Notes: a model not told the origin generated them from the sequence alone. A DNA stretch of 64,000 nucleotides from Erythrobacter sp. NAP1 (GCF_000152865.1 NZ_CH672390.1:2955468-3019467); one strand, 5' to 3'. Shown: positions 44,882 to 55,074, counted from the stretch's first letter. Translations and numbers: made by a program.

Positions 44882-47800
44882 ATGCGCCGCTTTACCACTG
44901 CACTTCTGGCAGGCTCGATGCTTGCCATGCCTTCGCTGGCGATTGCCGACGATCACGAGGAGGAAGGCTGGGACGTGACCGCGCCGCGCGGGGCGACGAT
45001 TGAGCAGGTGCGCATCCAGACCGACGAAGGCACGTGGATGGATGTCGACGTCTCGCCCGACGGCTCCACCATCGCGTTCAACCTTCTGGGCGACATCTAC
45101 ACCATGCCGATCGCCGGCGGCACGCCGCGCCGGATCGCGGACGGGCTCGCTTGGGAGGTGCAGCCGCGTTTCTCGCCCGATGGGACCAAGATCGCCTTCA
45201 CCTCGGACCGGGGCGGGGGTGACAATATCTGGGTGATGAACGTCGACGGCTCGGACAAGCGACAGGTGACGAAGGAGAGCTTCCGCCTGCTGAACCAGCC
45301 CTACTGGTCGCCCGATGGCCGCTTCATCATTGCCAAAAAGCACTTCACCACTTCGCGAAGCGCGGGCACGGGCGAAATCTGGATGTACCACGTCTCGGGC
45401 GGCGGCGGGGTCGCGATTGTCGAACGCGCCGACGAGGCTCTGCAAAAGGAGTTGGGCGAACCCGTCTTCTCTCCCGATGGCGAGGCGATCTACTACACCC
45501 GCAACACAACGCCGGGGAACCAGTTCATCTACGCGCAGGATTCGCAGACCGGCATCTTCGCGATTGAGCGCCACGACCTTGAAACGGGCGAAGTTACCAC
45601 TGCGGTCGATGGCTATGGCGGCGCGGTTCGCCCGACCCCTTCGCCTGACGGAACCGAGATGGCCTTCGTTCGCCGCGACAAGGATACGAGCCAGTTGTGG
45701 GTCAAGGATCTCGCCACCGGGGCTGAGCGGATGATCTACGACGCGCTTGATCTCGACTTGCAGGAAACCTGGGCGGTCTACGGCGTCTATCCGAACATGG
45801 ACTGGACACCTGACGGGCGCAGCATCGTCTTCTGGGCGGGCGGCAAGCTCAACCGGATCGATAGCGATGGGTCGAACTTTGCCGAGATACCCTTCTCCAT
45901 CGACGATACACGCGGCATCGCCGATGCCCCGCACCCTGCAATCGAGGTGTCGCCAGACCGCTTCACCACCACCATGCCGCGCTTCGGGCAATTGTCGCCC
46001 GATGGCACGCAGGTCGTGTTCGAAAGCCTCGGGCGGCTCTACACCAAATCTGCGAGAGGCCGCGATGCGCCTCGTCCGCTGACCGGGGCGGCAGAGGGCA
46101 CTATCGAAGGCTTCCTCGCATTCAGCCGCGATGGTTCGCGCATCGCCTATGTCGAGTGGACCGATGAGGATCTGGGCCGCATCATCACCGCAGATGCGAA
46201 CGGACAGAACCCGCGCGCCATCACCAGCGAGCCGGGCCATTACGGCGACCTCACCTGGTCACCCGATGGTCGCCACATCGCTTACGAAAAGCGCGGCGGC
46301 GGTTTCCTGACCTCGCCTGCCTATTCCGAGACGACTGGCATCTACATGATCCCGTCCAACGGCGGCGAGCCGATGCGGGTGAGCCGCTCAGGCTCGAACC
46401 CGCAATTCGGCAGCGACCCAGAGCGCATCTACATGACCACCGGCAGCGGTGATGGGCTCCAGCTCGTTTCCGCCGATCTCGATGGCGAAGACCAGCGCAC
46501 CATCATCAAGGGCGCGCTGCCGAGCGATTTTCGTGTCTCTCCCGATGGCCGCACGGTCGCCTTCCGCCAGAATTACGAGGTCTTCGCAATGCCGCTGATC
46601 CCCGGCGGTCAGGCGATCAGCGTCGATGAAACCAGCGGCCCGCTGCCGATCACCAAGGTCTCCGAAGGCGGGGCGGATTATATCGGCTTTGCCAATGGCG
46701 GAGAGACCCTGTTCTGGTCCATCGGGCCTGAGCTTATGCGCGCAAGCGTCTCCGACTTCTTCGCCAATGCTCCCAAGGGAGAGGGTGACGAGGACGAGGG
46801 ATACTCACCGCCCGAGACGGGCATCTCGATGGCGCTTACCGTCGCCGCCGACAAGCCGACCGGCACCGTCGCTATCACCGGCGCGCGTATCCTGACGATG
46901 GCCGACGGGCTCGATGCGACCGATGCGGGCGCGATCGAGAACGGCACGATCGTCATCACCGGCGACCGGATCACCGCAATTGGCACGGCTGACGAGGTCA
47001 CGGTTCCGGCTGGTGCGACCATGGTCGATGCAAGCGGACAGGTGATCATCCCCGGCCTCGTCGATGCGCATGCGCACGGACCTTATGGCACCGGCGATTT
47101 CATTCCGCAGCAGAACTGGACGCTGGTTCAGGACCTCGCGCTTGGCGTGACCACGATCCACAACCCGTCAAGCGATGCCTCGACCGTCTTCGCCGCTGCC
47201 GAACGCCAGCGTGCGGGCACGATGCTGGGTCCGCGCATCTATTCGACCGGCGAGATCATCTACGGTGCTAAGGCCCCCGGCTTCTTTGCCCGGATCGACG
47301 ACTATGACGACGCGCTCGCTCACGTCCGCCGGATCAAGGCGCAGGGCGGCATTTCGGTAAAGAACTACAACCAGCCGCGCCGCGAACAGCGCCAGATGGT
47401 CGCACGCGCCGCTGCCGAGGAAAACGTACTGGTCGTGGCTGAGGGTGGCTCGCTGTTCGGGATGGACATGAACCTCATCGCCGACGGCAATTCGACCATC
47501 GAGCACAACATCCCCGGCGACGTCATGTACGAGGATGTGTTGCAATTCTTCGGCGCGTCGAACTCGAATTATACGCCGACGCTCAACGTGACCTATGGCG
47601 GGCTGGCTGGCGATCCGTACTGGCGGCAGGCGACCAATGTCTGGGAGAACCCGCTGATGGTTCACACCCCGCCCAAGGTGCTGCTCGCGCAGACCGGGCG
47701 CCGCACGACCGCGCCCGAATGGGCCTTCGTCGACGACAACGCCGCACGCGAGGCGCACAAGATCGCGCAGCGCGGGGTCGAGGTCTCGATTGGCGCACAC

Positions 47801-48172
47801 GGCCAGCAAGCGGGCATCGGAGCGCATTGGGAAATCTGGAGCTTTGCTCGCGGCGGTATGAGCCCGGTCGAGGCGCTGCGCGCCGCCACCATCGCGCCTG
47901 CGCGCTCGCTCGGCATGGCGGGTGACATCGGCAGCCTTGAGGAAGGCAAACTCGCCGACCTCGTGATCCTGAGCGAAGACCCGAGTGAGAATATCCGCAA
48001 TTCGGACAAGATCGTGCGCGTGATGCTCGGCGGGCGTCTGTATGACGCGGCGACCATGCAGGAAGTCGAGACCGGCGATGGCGGGCGGCGCGACTATTGG
48101 TGGGAAGCGGGCGGCGCCGGTGGCTCCGAGGGCGCAACTCACGCCGCAACCGCGCATGAGGATGCAGGCTAG
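44882..48172 (+). CDS. secreted amidohydrolase with TolB-like propeller
   Basis: 1096 residues: signal peptide (MRRFTTALLAGSMLAMPSLA), repeated WSPDG/FSPDG blades of a TolB-like propeller (about residues 45-600), then an amidohydrolase domain with metal motif VDAHAHGPYG (about 725) and further His in IEHNIPGD and IGAHGQQAGIGAHW. Enzymes of this design are periplasmic dipeptidase- or amidase-like. The end runs four bases into the convergent fliA. Confidence 0.88.
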   Translation: MRRFTTALLAGSMLAMPSLAIADDHEEEGWDVTAPRGATIEQVRIQTDEGTWMDVDVSPDGSTIAFNLLGDIYTMPIAGGTPRRIADGLAWEVQPRFSPDGTKIAFTSDRGGGDNIWVMNVDGSDKRQVTKESFRLLNQPYWSPDGRFIIAKKHFTTSRSAGTGEIWMYHVSGGGGVAIVERADEALQKELGEPVFSPDGEAIYYTRNTTPGNQFIYAQDSQTGIFAIERHDLETGEVTTAVDGYGGAVRPTPSPDGTEMAFVRRDKDTSQLWVKDLATGAERMIYDALDLDLQETWAVYGVYPNMDWTPDGRSIVFWAGGKLNRIDSDGSNFAEIPFSIDDTRGIADAPHPAIEVSPDRFTTTMPRFGQLSPDGTQVVFESLGRLYTKSARGRDAPRPLTGAAEGTIEGFLAFSRDGSRIAYVEWTDEDLGRIITADANGQNPRAITSEPGHYGDLTWSPDGRHIAYEKRGGGFLTSPAYSETTGIYMIPSNGGEPMRVSRSGSNPQFGSDPERIYMTTGSGDGLQLVSADLDGEDQRTIIKGALPSDFRVSPDGRTVAFRQNYEVFAMPLIPGGQAISVDETSGPLPITKVSEGGADYIGFANGGETLFWSIGPELMRASVSDFFANAPKGEGDEDEGYSPPETGISMALTVAADKPTGTVAITGARILTMADGLDATDAGAIENGTIVITGDRITAIGTADEVTVPAGATMVDASGQVIIPGLVDAHAHGPYGTGDFIPQQNWTLVQDLALGVTTIHNPSSDASTVFAAAERQRAGTMLGPRIYSTGEIIYGAKAPGFFARIDDYDDALAHVRRIKAQGGISVKNYNQPRREQRQMVARAAAEENVLVVAEGGSLFGMDMNLIADGNSTIEHNIPGDVMYEDVLQFFGASNSNYTPTLNVTYGGLAGDPYWRQATNVWENPLMVHTPPKVLLAQTGRRTTAPEWAFVDDNAAREAHKIAQRGVEVSIGAHGQQAGIGAHWEIWSFARGGMSPVEALRAATIAPARSLGMAGDIGSLEEGKLADLVILSEDPSENIRNSDKIVRVMLGGRLYDAATMQEVETGDGGRRDYWWEAGGAGGSEGATHAATAHEDAG

Positions 48173-48897
48173 GCGTCAGCCTCCATCAGTGCGCGCAAAT
48201 CCTTCAGGGCTTTTGCGCGCAGCTGGTGGACGCGCGGGACGCTGACTTCGAGCACGGTAGCAATCTCGGTGAGGTTCAGCTCCTCGACAAAGAACAGCTG
48301 GAGCACGAGCTTCAGCCGGTCGGGTAGCTTGACCATCGCCGCGATCAGGCGCTCTCGATCCTCGTTTCCGGCGAGCACCTGAAACGGGTCGGGATCGTCG
48401 CTCGCAAAGGCGGTGCTGGTCTCGTCGTATTCATCGGCGATCGAGGTGACGGTGACGCTCGAGGCTTCGATTTCGAGCAGTTCGGCGTCGCTGATCCCGA
48501 GCGTCTCGCAAATCCGCGCGCGGGAGGGCTCTTCGCCCGTCTCGTTGCGCAATCGCTCGACCACTTCGCCCAATTGCGCGCGTTTCTTTCGCGCGGTGCG
48601 CGTGTCGTTCATCAGCTTGCGGATCTGGTCGAACATCGCGCCGCGCACGCGGATCTTGGCATAGGCGGCAAAGCCGTCCTCGCCCGGCCCCTCGTGCCGC
48701 TGAGCGCATTCGGTGAGCGCGACGACGCCTGCCTGCATGAGGTCCTCGATCTCCAGTCCCTCGCGGCCCGAACCGTAAATGTGCCAAGCCGCGCGGCGAA
48801 CCAGCGGCAGGAACCGGCGCACACGGTCCTCGACCTGATCGCGCGAGGTTGCGCCATAACCATGCGCGCCGGCGAAAGCGGAATGGTCGTGCTTCAC
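48169..48897 (-). CDS. fliA: RNA polymerase sigma factor FliA (sigma-28)
   Basis: 242 residues; drives class III flagellar promoters. Region 2 (YGSGREGLEIEDLMQAGVVALTECAQR, YAKIRVRGAMFDQIRKL), region 3, and region 4 with the helix-turn-helix LTEIATVLEVSVPRVHQLRAKAL. The start overlaps the flhA stop by four bases. Its anti-sigma FlgM is encoded in the same gene set. Confidence 0.93.
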   Translation of the reverse strand: MKHDHSAFAGAHGYGATSRDQVEDRVRRFLPLVRRAAWHIYGSGREGLEIEDLMQAGVVALTECAQRHEGPGEDGFAAYAKIRVRGAMFDQIRKLMNDTRTARKKRAQLGEVVERLRNETGEEPSRARICETLGISDAELLEIEASSVTVTSIADEYDETSTAFASDDPDPFQVLAGNEDRERLIAAMVKLPDRLKLVLQLFFVEELNLTEIATVLEVSVPRVHQLRAKALKDLRALMEADA

Positions 48898-51035
48898 GCG
48901 GCCATCTCCTGCGCTGGCGCGGCCTGCGGGACGTCTGGAGCGGGCAGGCCTTCAGGCGCGGTTTCAGCGCCGATGGTAGCGATCACCTCCACAGGCTGCG
49001 TTGCAGGCAGCTCGTTGATCGAGAGTACCTGGCACTGGCGCGCGCGCGGGCGAAGCAGGCTCGCGAGAGCGCGGCGTGCAGGAGGCTGCACGATCAGGGC
49101 AACAGGCCCGCCGACCTCGTCGATGGCAGCATTGACGCGCGCCACGATCATTGCGCCGCAATCGGGTTCGATCAGCGGCTGGCCGCTTGCCGGATCGACC
49201 ATCCCACCAAGGATCGCGCTTTCGAGCGCTGCATCGAGAGTGAGCACCCTGAGCCGCGCACCTGGCTCGCAAATCCGCGCGATCAGCCGCGCGCCGAGAT
49301 CGGCTCTCACCGCATCGATCAGCGCGTCGAAATCCTGCGTGGTCTGGAGCGCGAGTGCGAGGCTGGTGAAAAGCGGCTGAGGGTGAGCCAGCCCGATACC
49401 ATCAGCGATCAGAGCGCGCAGGATGCGGGTGAGCGCGGGCAGGGTCAGCGGGTCGGGATGCACAGCGTCGATCAGCGCGGGGGCGCGGGTTTTCAAATCC
49501 TCGATCATGGCGCGCACTTCCTCGGGGCCGAGCAATTGGTGAGCGAGGCGCAGCAATTCCTGGTTGGTGTGCGTGGCGATAACTGTGCCCGGATCGACGG
49601 TTAGGAACCCTTCGGCGATGGCGTGATCGCGCGCGGCAGGGTCGATCCAAAGGGCGGGGCAATCGAAGCTGGGATCGCGCGTGGCTTCGCCCGTCACCGC
49701 ATGGCCATTGCGCACGTCGCCGGTGTCGATGGCGAGCAGCTTTTGCGGCCTTACCGCACCGCTCGCGACCACCAACCCGCCCAGGATCACGCGGTATTCG
49801 TTCGCGCCTGCCTCAAGCGAGTCCCTGATGCGGAACTGCGGCAGGACGAAGCCGAGATCGCGGCTCATCTGCTTGCGAATACCAGTAATGCGGGTGAGGA
49901 GCGGCGCGCCTTTCGCCTCGTCGACGAGGTGCACGAGGCCATAGCCAAGCTCTATCGTGACAAGCGTCTGGTCGGAAACCTCGGCAATGTCGATATGGTC
50001 TGCGGGCGCGCTTTCCTCCAGCGGCCCTTCAAGCACGGGCTGCTCCGCGCGTTTGCGCAAGGTCCACCAAATCGCGCCTGCGATGGCGGCGGCGGGGATG
50101 AAGATCATCTGCGGCATCGCCGGGACCACACCGATGGCTGCAAGGATCGCTGCGACCGGCAACCATCCGCGCGGATCGGCGAACTGTCCGCCGATCTGAC
50201 CGGCAAGATCGCGCGTATCGGCAACGCGCGTGACGATGGCGGCGGCCGCGATGGAGAGCAGCAGCGCGGGGACCTGCGCCACAAGCGCGTCTCCAACCGC
50301 GAGTGTGATGTAAAGCTCGCCCGCTTCGGCGGCTGACAGGCCATGGCTGATCATGCCGAGCGCAAAACCGGCGATAATGTTGACGCCGAGGATCAGCAGC
50401 GCGGCAATCGCATCGCCCTTCACGAATTTCGACGCGCCATCCATCGAGCCGTAGAAATCCGCCTCAACCGTTACTTCACGCCGCCTCGCGCGGGCTTCGT
50501 CGGCAGTAATCAGGCCAGCGGCAATGTCGGCGTCGATCGCCATCTGCTTGCCCGGCAAGGCATCGAGGACGAAGCGGGCGGACACTTCCGAGACCCGCCC
50601 CGCACCCTTGGTGATGACGATCATGTTGATGATGAGGAGGATGCAGAAAACGAACAGGCCCACAGCGAAATTGCCGCCGACAAGGAACTGACCGAAGCTC
50701 TCGATAATCTCGCCCGCGGCGTTTCCGCCTTCGTGGCCGTTGACGAGCACAATCCGGGTGGAGGCCACGTTGAGCGCCAGGCGCAGCAGCGTCGCGAACA
50801 AAAGCACGCTCGGAAAGGACGAGAAATCGAGGGGCGCGCGCGCGTTCAACGCGACCATGAGCACCGCGACCGCGATCGCGATGTTGAGCACGAAAAACAT
50901 GTCGAGCAGCAGCGGCGGGATCGGCAGCACCATCAGCACGAACAGCGCGAATATGCCGACCGGCAATGCCATCGCGGCTGGTGCAGACTGAAGCCGCTCA
51001 ATCAGCGAGGTCGCGGGGGTTGTCGCCGTGCTCAC
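48894..51035 (-). CDS. flhA: flagellar biosynthesis protein FlhA
   Basis: 713-residue export-gate protein. Eight membrane helices in residues 1-310 with the FHIPEP-type loop VVITKGAGRVSEVSARFVLDALPGKQMAIDADIAAGLI (about 145-185), then the cytoplasmic nonameric domain that receives chaperone-substrate complexes. ATG overlaps the transglycosylase stop by four bases, so translation is coupled. Length is normal. Confidence 0.96.
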   Translation of the reverse strand: MSTATTPATSLIERLQSAPAAMALPVGIFALFVLMVLPIPPLLLDMFFVLNIAIAVAVLMVALNARAPLDFSSFPSVLLFATLLRLALNVASTRIVLVNGHEGGNAAGEIIESFGQFLVGGNFAVGLFVFCILLIINMIVITKGAGRVSEVSARFVLDALPGKQMAIDADIAAGLITADEARARRREVTVEADFYGSMDGASKFVKGDAIAALLILGVNIIAGFALGMISHGLSAAEAGELYITLAVGDALVAQVPALLLSIAAAAIVTRVADTRDLAGQIGGQFADPRGWLPVAAILAAIGVVPAMPQMIFIPAAAIAGAIWWTLRKRAEQPVLEGPLEESAPADHIDIAEVSDQTLVTIELGYGLVHLVDEAKGAPLLTRITGIRKQMSRDLGFVLPQFRIRDSLEAGANEYRVILGGLVVASGAVRPQKLLAIDTGDVRNGHAVTGEATRDPSFDCPALWIDPAARDHAIAEGFLTVDPGTVIATHTNQELLRLAHQLLGPEEVRAMIEDLKTRAPALIDAVHPDPLTLPALTRILRALIADGIGLAHPQPLFTSLALALQTTQDFDALIDAVRADLGARLIARICEPGARLRVLTLDAALESAILGGMVDPASGQPLIEPDCGAMIVARVNAAIDEVGGPVALIVQPPARRALASLLRPRARQCQVLSINELPATQPVEVIATIGAETAPEGLPAPDVPQAAPAQEMAA

Positions 51036-52108
51036 AGGCCAAGCGCCTTCAGCTGATCATAGGCGCGACGAACCTGTTTCGCATGGGCCTCGCTACCCAG
51101 CTTGGCTGCGCTTTCCTGACTGTCGAGCATGTCGGATATCGGAGCGCGCGAACTGGGCGCTGCCAGCGCCAATGTGGATGACGATGCAATGGTTGGGCGA
51201 TCCTGACCTGTCAGGGTCGGCGGAGTGCGCGGGCCGAACACGGCCTCGTCCGCGATCATGTAAGGCGGGCGGATACTGTCCGGCGGGGTGAGCGAGGCTG
51301 CGGCGTAGGCTGGCGGGGGGCTCGCTGGCACATCCGAACGAGCGCGCTCCAGCTTCGCGCTCAGGTAATCCATTACCCCTGCAAGGCTGCGCGGCGCGCC
51401 GTTTCTTTCAAAGAACACTGGCTGGTTTGCAGCGGCAGGCCGCCTGAACAGCGCAGCCGCGCTCTGGTTGGGATCCTGCGCCATCTCCGACAGGAACCGC
51501 CCGGCTCCGCCAGCGCCGAGGAAATGCGCAAGGTAAAGCTCGCCATGATCGGGTTGCCGACCAAGGATCGGGGCGAGATGTGAGCGGTTGTCCTCTGCCA
51601 GTCCTGCTGCCATGAGCGAGGCGACTTCGGGGTCGTTGCGCATCGCAAGGATCGCCTGACGCGCATTGGGGTCTGCGACATAGGCGGTGCCGCCTGGTGT
51701 CGTGTCGATTTGCGCGGCGATATTGCCAAGGCCGAAGCGTGCGCCATGGCGCTGCATGGTGCCGAGCCAGGTGCTCTCGATGAACTGGTAGAGCCCAGTG
51801 GCGCTTGACGTTCTCGCGCGCGCCGTCGGGTTCATGGCCGATTCCACTTGAGCTTGAGCCACAAGGAAATCGAAGTCGACGCTCGTCGCCTGCGCCGCGT
51901 TTGCAATGGCTTCTTCTACGCTCGGGCGCGCGGGTGTGCTGGCTTCGAGTGCGGCTTGCGCGGCGATCTGTCTGGTGGCCCCTTGCTGAGGGTGCGCGCC
52001 ATGATGGACGCGGGCAGCCTGTTCAAAGGCGCTGCGGATCGCGGAACTGGGAACGGATTGCGGGTTCACGTGGGGCCTCGCTTGCTGCTTCTCTTGGGCC
52101 CCGCTCAA
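51032..52108 (-). CDS. flagellum-linked lytic transglycosylase
   Basis: 358 residues. SLT domain in residues 65-190: VDFDFLVAQAQVESAMNPTARARTSSATGLYQFIESTWL holds the catalytic Glu and the GLYQF motif. The N-terminal 60 residues and the C-terminal Pro/Ser/Ala-rich tail are low complexity. It probably opens peptidoglycan for the rod, which fits the absence of a muramidase domain on FlgJ. No clear signal peptide; export might be by the flagellar route. Start is a TTG and uncertain. Downstream it overlaps flhA by four bases. Confidence 0.75.
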   Translation of the reverse strand: MSGAQEKQQARPHVNPQSVPSSAIRSAFEQAARVHHGAHPQQGATRQIAAQAALEASTPARPSVEEAIANAAQATSVDFDFLVAQAQVESAMNPTARARTSSATGLYQFIESTWLGTMQRHGARFGLGNIAAQIDTTPGGTAYVADPNARQAILAMRNDPEVASLMAAGLAEDNRSHLAPILGRQPDHGELYLAHFLGAGGAGRFLSEMAQDPNQSAAALFRRPAAANQPVFFERNGAPRSLAGVMDYLSAKLERARSDVPASPPPAYAAASLTPPDSIRPPYMIADEAVFGPRTPPTLTGQDRPTIASSSTLALAAPSSRAPISDMLDSQESAAKLGSEAHAKQVRRAYDQLKALGL

Positions 52109-52177
52109 TCCGCGAAGCCCGCGAGAGGAAGGTCAGCAAGCGCCGTGCCAAACACGGTTAATGCGTCAGCCAAGCCG

Positions 52178-52501
52178 TCAGGCGATTGCTCCGCCGCGCA
52201 CTTCGTAAGCTGGCCGCGCTCCGCCAAGCGCTTCAAGCCGGGTGGTCACATTGGCAGCGAGCAGGTTGCGCACCCGCCGGTTTACTTCGTTCAGCGACCG
52301 TGCGGCCTCGGCGAGGTCACGAACCCGCGGGTCAAGCGCTTCGGGGCCAAAGGGTGCAATCGCATCGCACAGCGCCTCTTTGTCGCGCGCGAGTTCAAGA
52401 AGGGCATCGGCATCAAGTCCGGCAAGCGCTTGCCGCTCGGCCTCCAGCACGGCAATCATCTGCCGCAGATTGCCGGTGAGATTTGTGGCGCCGGTGCTCA
52501 A
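52178..52501 (-). CDS. flgN: FlgN-like flagellar chaperone
   Basis: 107 helical residues with leucine-rich N-half (LTGNLRQMIAVLEAERQALAGLDADALLELARDKEALCDAI) and ARSLNEVNRRVRNLLAANV at the end, the FlgN pattern. It would carry hook-associated proteins FlgK and FlgL. Four-base overlap with flgM, typical for flgMN pairs. Confidence 0.75.
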   Translation of the reverse strand: MSTGATNLTGNLRQMIAVLEAERQALAGLDADALLELARDKEALCDAIAPFGPEALDPRVRDLAEAARSLNEVNRRVRNLLAANVTTRLEALGGARPAYEVRGGAIA

Positions 52502-52797
52502 CGCCCTATCCCTAGGCTGAGCTGCGCTGCGATCATCGCATCGGCGATTTCCGTCGGCACCAACGGGTAACTGCCGTCCTTGAGAGCCTCGCGAATTTGC
52601 GCGACACGATCATTGTCGACTGGCGCTCTTTGCGTGTCGAGCGATCCGCTCACTTCGATGGAGACGCCCTGCGCCCCGGACGGGACACCCGTCCGATTGC
52701 TCTCGCCTGCCGGTGGACGACCTGCGGCGATGTCGGTGTCGGACAGAGCGCGAGGCGCAGTGACGGACTGCAATTTGCTCAGTTCGAAAGAGGGCAT
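52498..52797 (-). CDS. flgM: anti-sigma-28 factor FlgM
   Basis: 99 residues with an unstructured N-half and the conserved C-terminal sigma-binding helices: DNDRVAQIREALKDGSYPLVPTEIADAMI. CGGAGA lies upstream. It would hold FliA until hook completion. A sigma-28-like promoter stands just upstream. Confidence 0.85.
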   Translation of the reverse strand: MPSFELSKLQSVTAPRALSDTDIAAGRPPAGESNRTGVPSGAQGVSIEVSGSLDTQRAPVDNDRVAQIREALKDGSYPLVPTEIADAMIAAQLSLGIGR

Positions 52798-52828
52798 GGT
52801 GCTTCTCCGGGTGGTGCTATCATGGGTG

Positions 52829-52854
52829 AGAACGGCTGGGCGAGCGCGTCTTTA
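52829..52854 (-). promoter_or_regulatory. possible sigma-28 promoter of flgM
   Basis: On the minus strand TAAA-N14-GCCGTTCT, close to TAAA-N15-GCCGATAA, ending 32 bases before flgM. FlgM genes often have a FliA-dependent promoter. Confidence 0.35.
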
Positions 52855-52874
52855 AGGCCTGTGGGAGCGATTGT

Positions 52875-53423
52875 TCACGGGGCCGGAATGATCGCGAGGC
52901 CGGGCCGCTCAATGCGGGCGCGGACCGGCTGAGCATCGCGCGAAGTGCGCACGGCGATCCAGTCGCCTGGGCTGCCATTTTCCATCGCCTCGCCTGCCTG
53001 CTGAACCGTGAAGCCGCGTCCCCGCACCGCAATCGTGAGCGGGTCGCCTCGGGTGACAACAGGCTCCGCTTTGTCCGGCACATTGGCTGTGTGAGCGGCG
53101 ATGAAGATGCGCCAAGGCTGGGGCCCTGCGCAACTCACCGCAAGGGTCGTACGCGCCCTGCCATGCCAACTGATGCCAAGCGGAGCAGCGCATGCCGCCA
53201 GCCTGAGCCGCCGGTCGGCGGGCATGCGTGCACTGCCTTCCTGTCCGATGGGCAAGCCCGTAAATTCGACGATGGCGCGGTCAATCGCGGCGGGATCCAT
53301 GTGGGGACCCTGAGTGGCATTTTGCGCGCCGACGGGCGCGGCGGCTGCGAGCATTCCGGAAAGCCCGACTGCAATCAGGGCGCCCTTTACGCGCGGGTAG
53401 CGTGCTGGTGCGGTGAGTTTCAT
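52875..53423 (-). CDS. flgA: flagellar P-ring chaperone FlgA
   Basis: About 182 residues from ATG 53423. Signal peptide (RVKGALIAVGLSGMLAAAAP, cleavage near VGA), then a SAF-type domain: VVTRGDPLTIAVRGRGFTVQQAGEAMENGSPGDWIAVRT and ending VRARIERPGLAIIP. Assists FlgI ring assembly in the periplasm. It is followed on the same strand by flgM, giving an flgA-flgM-flgN set. Confidence 0.88.
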   Translation of the reverse strand: MKLTAPARYPRVKGALIAVGLSGMLAAAAPVGAQNATQGPHMDPAAIDRAIVEFTGLPIGQEGSARMPADRRLRLAACAAPLGISWHGRARTTLAVSCAGPQPWRIFIAAHTANVPDKAEPVVTRGDPLTIAVRGRGFTVQQAGEAMENGSPGDWIAVRTSRDAQPVRARIERPGLAIIPAP

Positions 53424-53596
53424 TCTCTGCCTTTCAATTGGCCATGAGCGATTTGCTTTTTCCTGCGAGCTCATGAAGCAAACGCCATGCCAATCAGCGC
53501 ATTAAGGGAGATTGCGAAGCGTGGCAGAGGCCCGATTTAACTTCGCGGCCATAGGCACTTGGGTGTTGCCAGCCATGCCAAGGACACGACGCCGCA

Positions 53597-54655
53597 ATGC
53601 CGACACAGCCGCTTCTCAAGCCGCTCGACAATCCACCGATGAGCCGGGCGCGTGAGGCGCGCCGCGAATTGCTTGAGCGCATTTCCGATTTTATCATGCG
53701 ACATGATCTGAACGTGACCGGCGCCAATCTCGCCGCGATCGGGACCGCCCTTTCAGGCACGAATGTCGCCTTGGCAGAGGCGGTCGCTCAAAGAGAGATT
53801 GCGCGCGAACCGATTGACCAGCGCTGGCTTGATACGGTGATGCGGCTCGACCCGGAGACGGGCAAACGCATGAACGAGCTCGAAAAGCTTATGGACCGGA
53901 TGGAATATGCGCTGATGCGTTTTGCCCAGACGGCGAAGTCGGCTCAGGACGAGACATGCGAACATCGCGGCGCGCTGGGTGCGGAAATAGAGCGGCTGTC
54001 GATCAATGACGATGCGCAGCCGATCGCCCCGGACGTAACCCGCGTGATTGACCTGTCTCGTGCAATGTTGGACCGCCTGAGCGAGGCGGAAGCCGCCATG
54101 GAACGCAGTCAGGCCGAGACCGACAAGCTGCGCTCAAGTCTCGCCGAGGCTCGGATCGAGGCCGATGTCGATCACCTGACCCGGCTTCCCAATCGCCGTT
54201 CGTTCGAGCGCCAGCTGATCGCGGCCGCACAGAAGGTCGAGCAAGAGGGAGCAAAGCTCTGCGTTGCCTTTTGCGACGTCGACAATTTCAAACAGGTCAA
54301 TGACAAGCACGGCCACGATGCCGGTGACCGGGTGTTGGTCGCGATTGCAGGCACCTTGAACGATCATGCCAGTAACGACTGCTTCGTCGCTCGCCACGGT
54401 GGAGAGGAGTTTGTCCTGTTGCTCCACGATGTCGATCTTGAGGAGGCATGGCGCAAGCTCGACGCAGTCCGGCGGGCTCAGGCACTCAAGCGCATGGTCA
54501 ACCGCGAAACCGGTAAATCCTTTGGGAAGATCACGTTCTCAGGCGGTATTGCACAGGTGCATGGGGCGGGCGACGCCCGCGATGCGCTCGCGCGCGCTGA
54601 CGCAGCCTTGTATGAGGCCAAGCGCGAGGGCCGCGATCGGATTGTCACGGGCTAG
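53597..54655 (+). CDS. diguanylate cyclase (GGDEF)
   Basis: 352 residues. Residues about 1-190 are helical, ending in a coiled coil, and have no known sensor. The GGDEF domain follows: HLTRLPNRRSFE, FCDVDNFKQVND and active site GGEEF (268-272), so it is probably active. The inhibitory I-site (RxxD five residues before the active site) is not there: the sequence reads ASND. It would make c-di-GMP, perhaps to restrain motility. Start could also be the ATG 14 codons later. Confidence 0.9.
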   Translation: MPTQPLLKPLDNPPMSRAREARRELLERISDFIMRHDLNVTGANLAAIGTALSGTNVALAEAVAQREIAREPIDQRWLDTVMRLDPETGKRMNELEKLMDRMEYALMRFAQTAKSAQDETCEHRGALGAEIERLSINDDAQPIAPDVTRVIDLSRAMLDRLSEAEAAMERSQAETDKLRSSLAEARIEADVDHLTRLPNRRSFERQLIAAAQKVEQEGAKLCVAFCDVDNFKQVNDKHGHDAGDRVLVAIAGTLNDHASNDCFVARHGGEEFVLLLHDVDLEEAWRKLDAVRRAQALKRMVNRETGKSFGKITFSGGIAQVHGAGDARDALARADAALYEAKREGRDRIVTG

Positions 54656-55074
54656 GGCCTGATCGGCTGCATTGGCGCATCGTAAGCGAGGCTTGCATAG
54701 AGGTCGCTTTCCTCCCCGCGCGCGATGACGATGCGCACGGCATAACCTGCCTCATCCGCTTGCGCGGAAAGCCTTTGCGCAGCAGCCCACGCTGCGGCTC
54801 GGTCTTCGCCCTGATACTGAGCATAAATCGTTAATGTGGAGCGATGATCGACGGGCTGGCTGGCCAGCCATTCGCGCAAGTCTGGTCCTGACGCCGATGG
54901 CCGAAAAAGCGCTTGGGAGGGCGCGAATTGTGGCTCTTGAGTTGGCGAGGACGTCTTGCCGCCAGCCACATCCTCGGTTTCGCTGCCGGCCAATCCGGAA
55001 AGCGTCACCAGGAAAAGGATCAGCGCAAGATCTGCGAGCACAAGCTGCCAGCTTTGCGGTGCAGCCGGGTTCAT
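54652..55074 (-). CDS. short MotB/ExbD-like protein
   Basis: 140 residues. One membrane helix LVLADLALILFLVTLSGLA with an Asp (about 15) where MotB/ExbD have the ion-binding Asp, a Pro/Ser-rich linker, then a small alpha/beta domain (LTIYAQYQGEDRAAAWAAAQRLSAQADEAG) shorter than the OmpA domain of MotB. It overlaps the MotA-like gene by four bases, so the two form one channel pair. Whether it drives flagella or another envelope process is open. Confidence 0.6.
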   Translation of the reverse strand: MNPAAPQSWQLVLADLALILFLVTLSGLAGSETEDVAGGKTSSPTQEPQFAPSQALFRPSASGPDLREWLASQPVDHRSTLTIYAQYQGEDRAAAWAAAQRLSAQADEAGYAVRIVIARGEESDLYASLAYDAPMQPIRP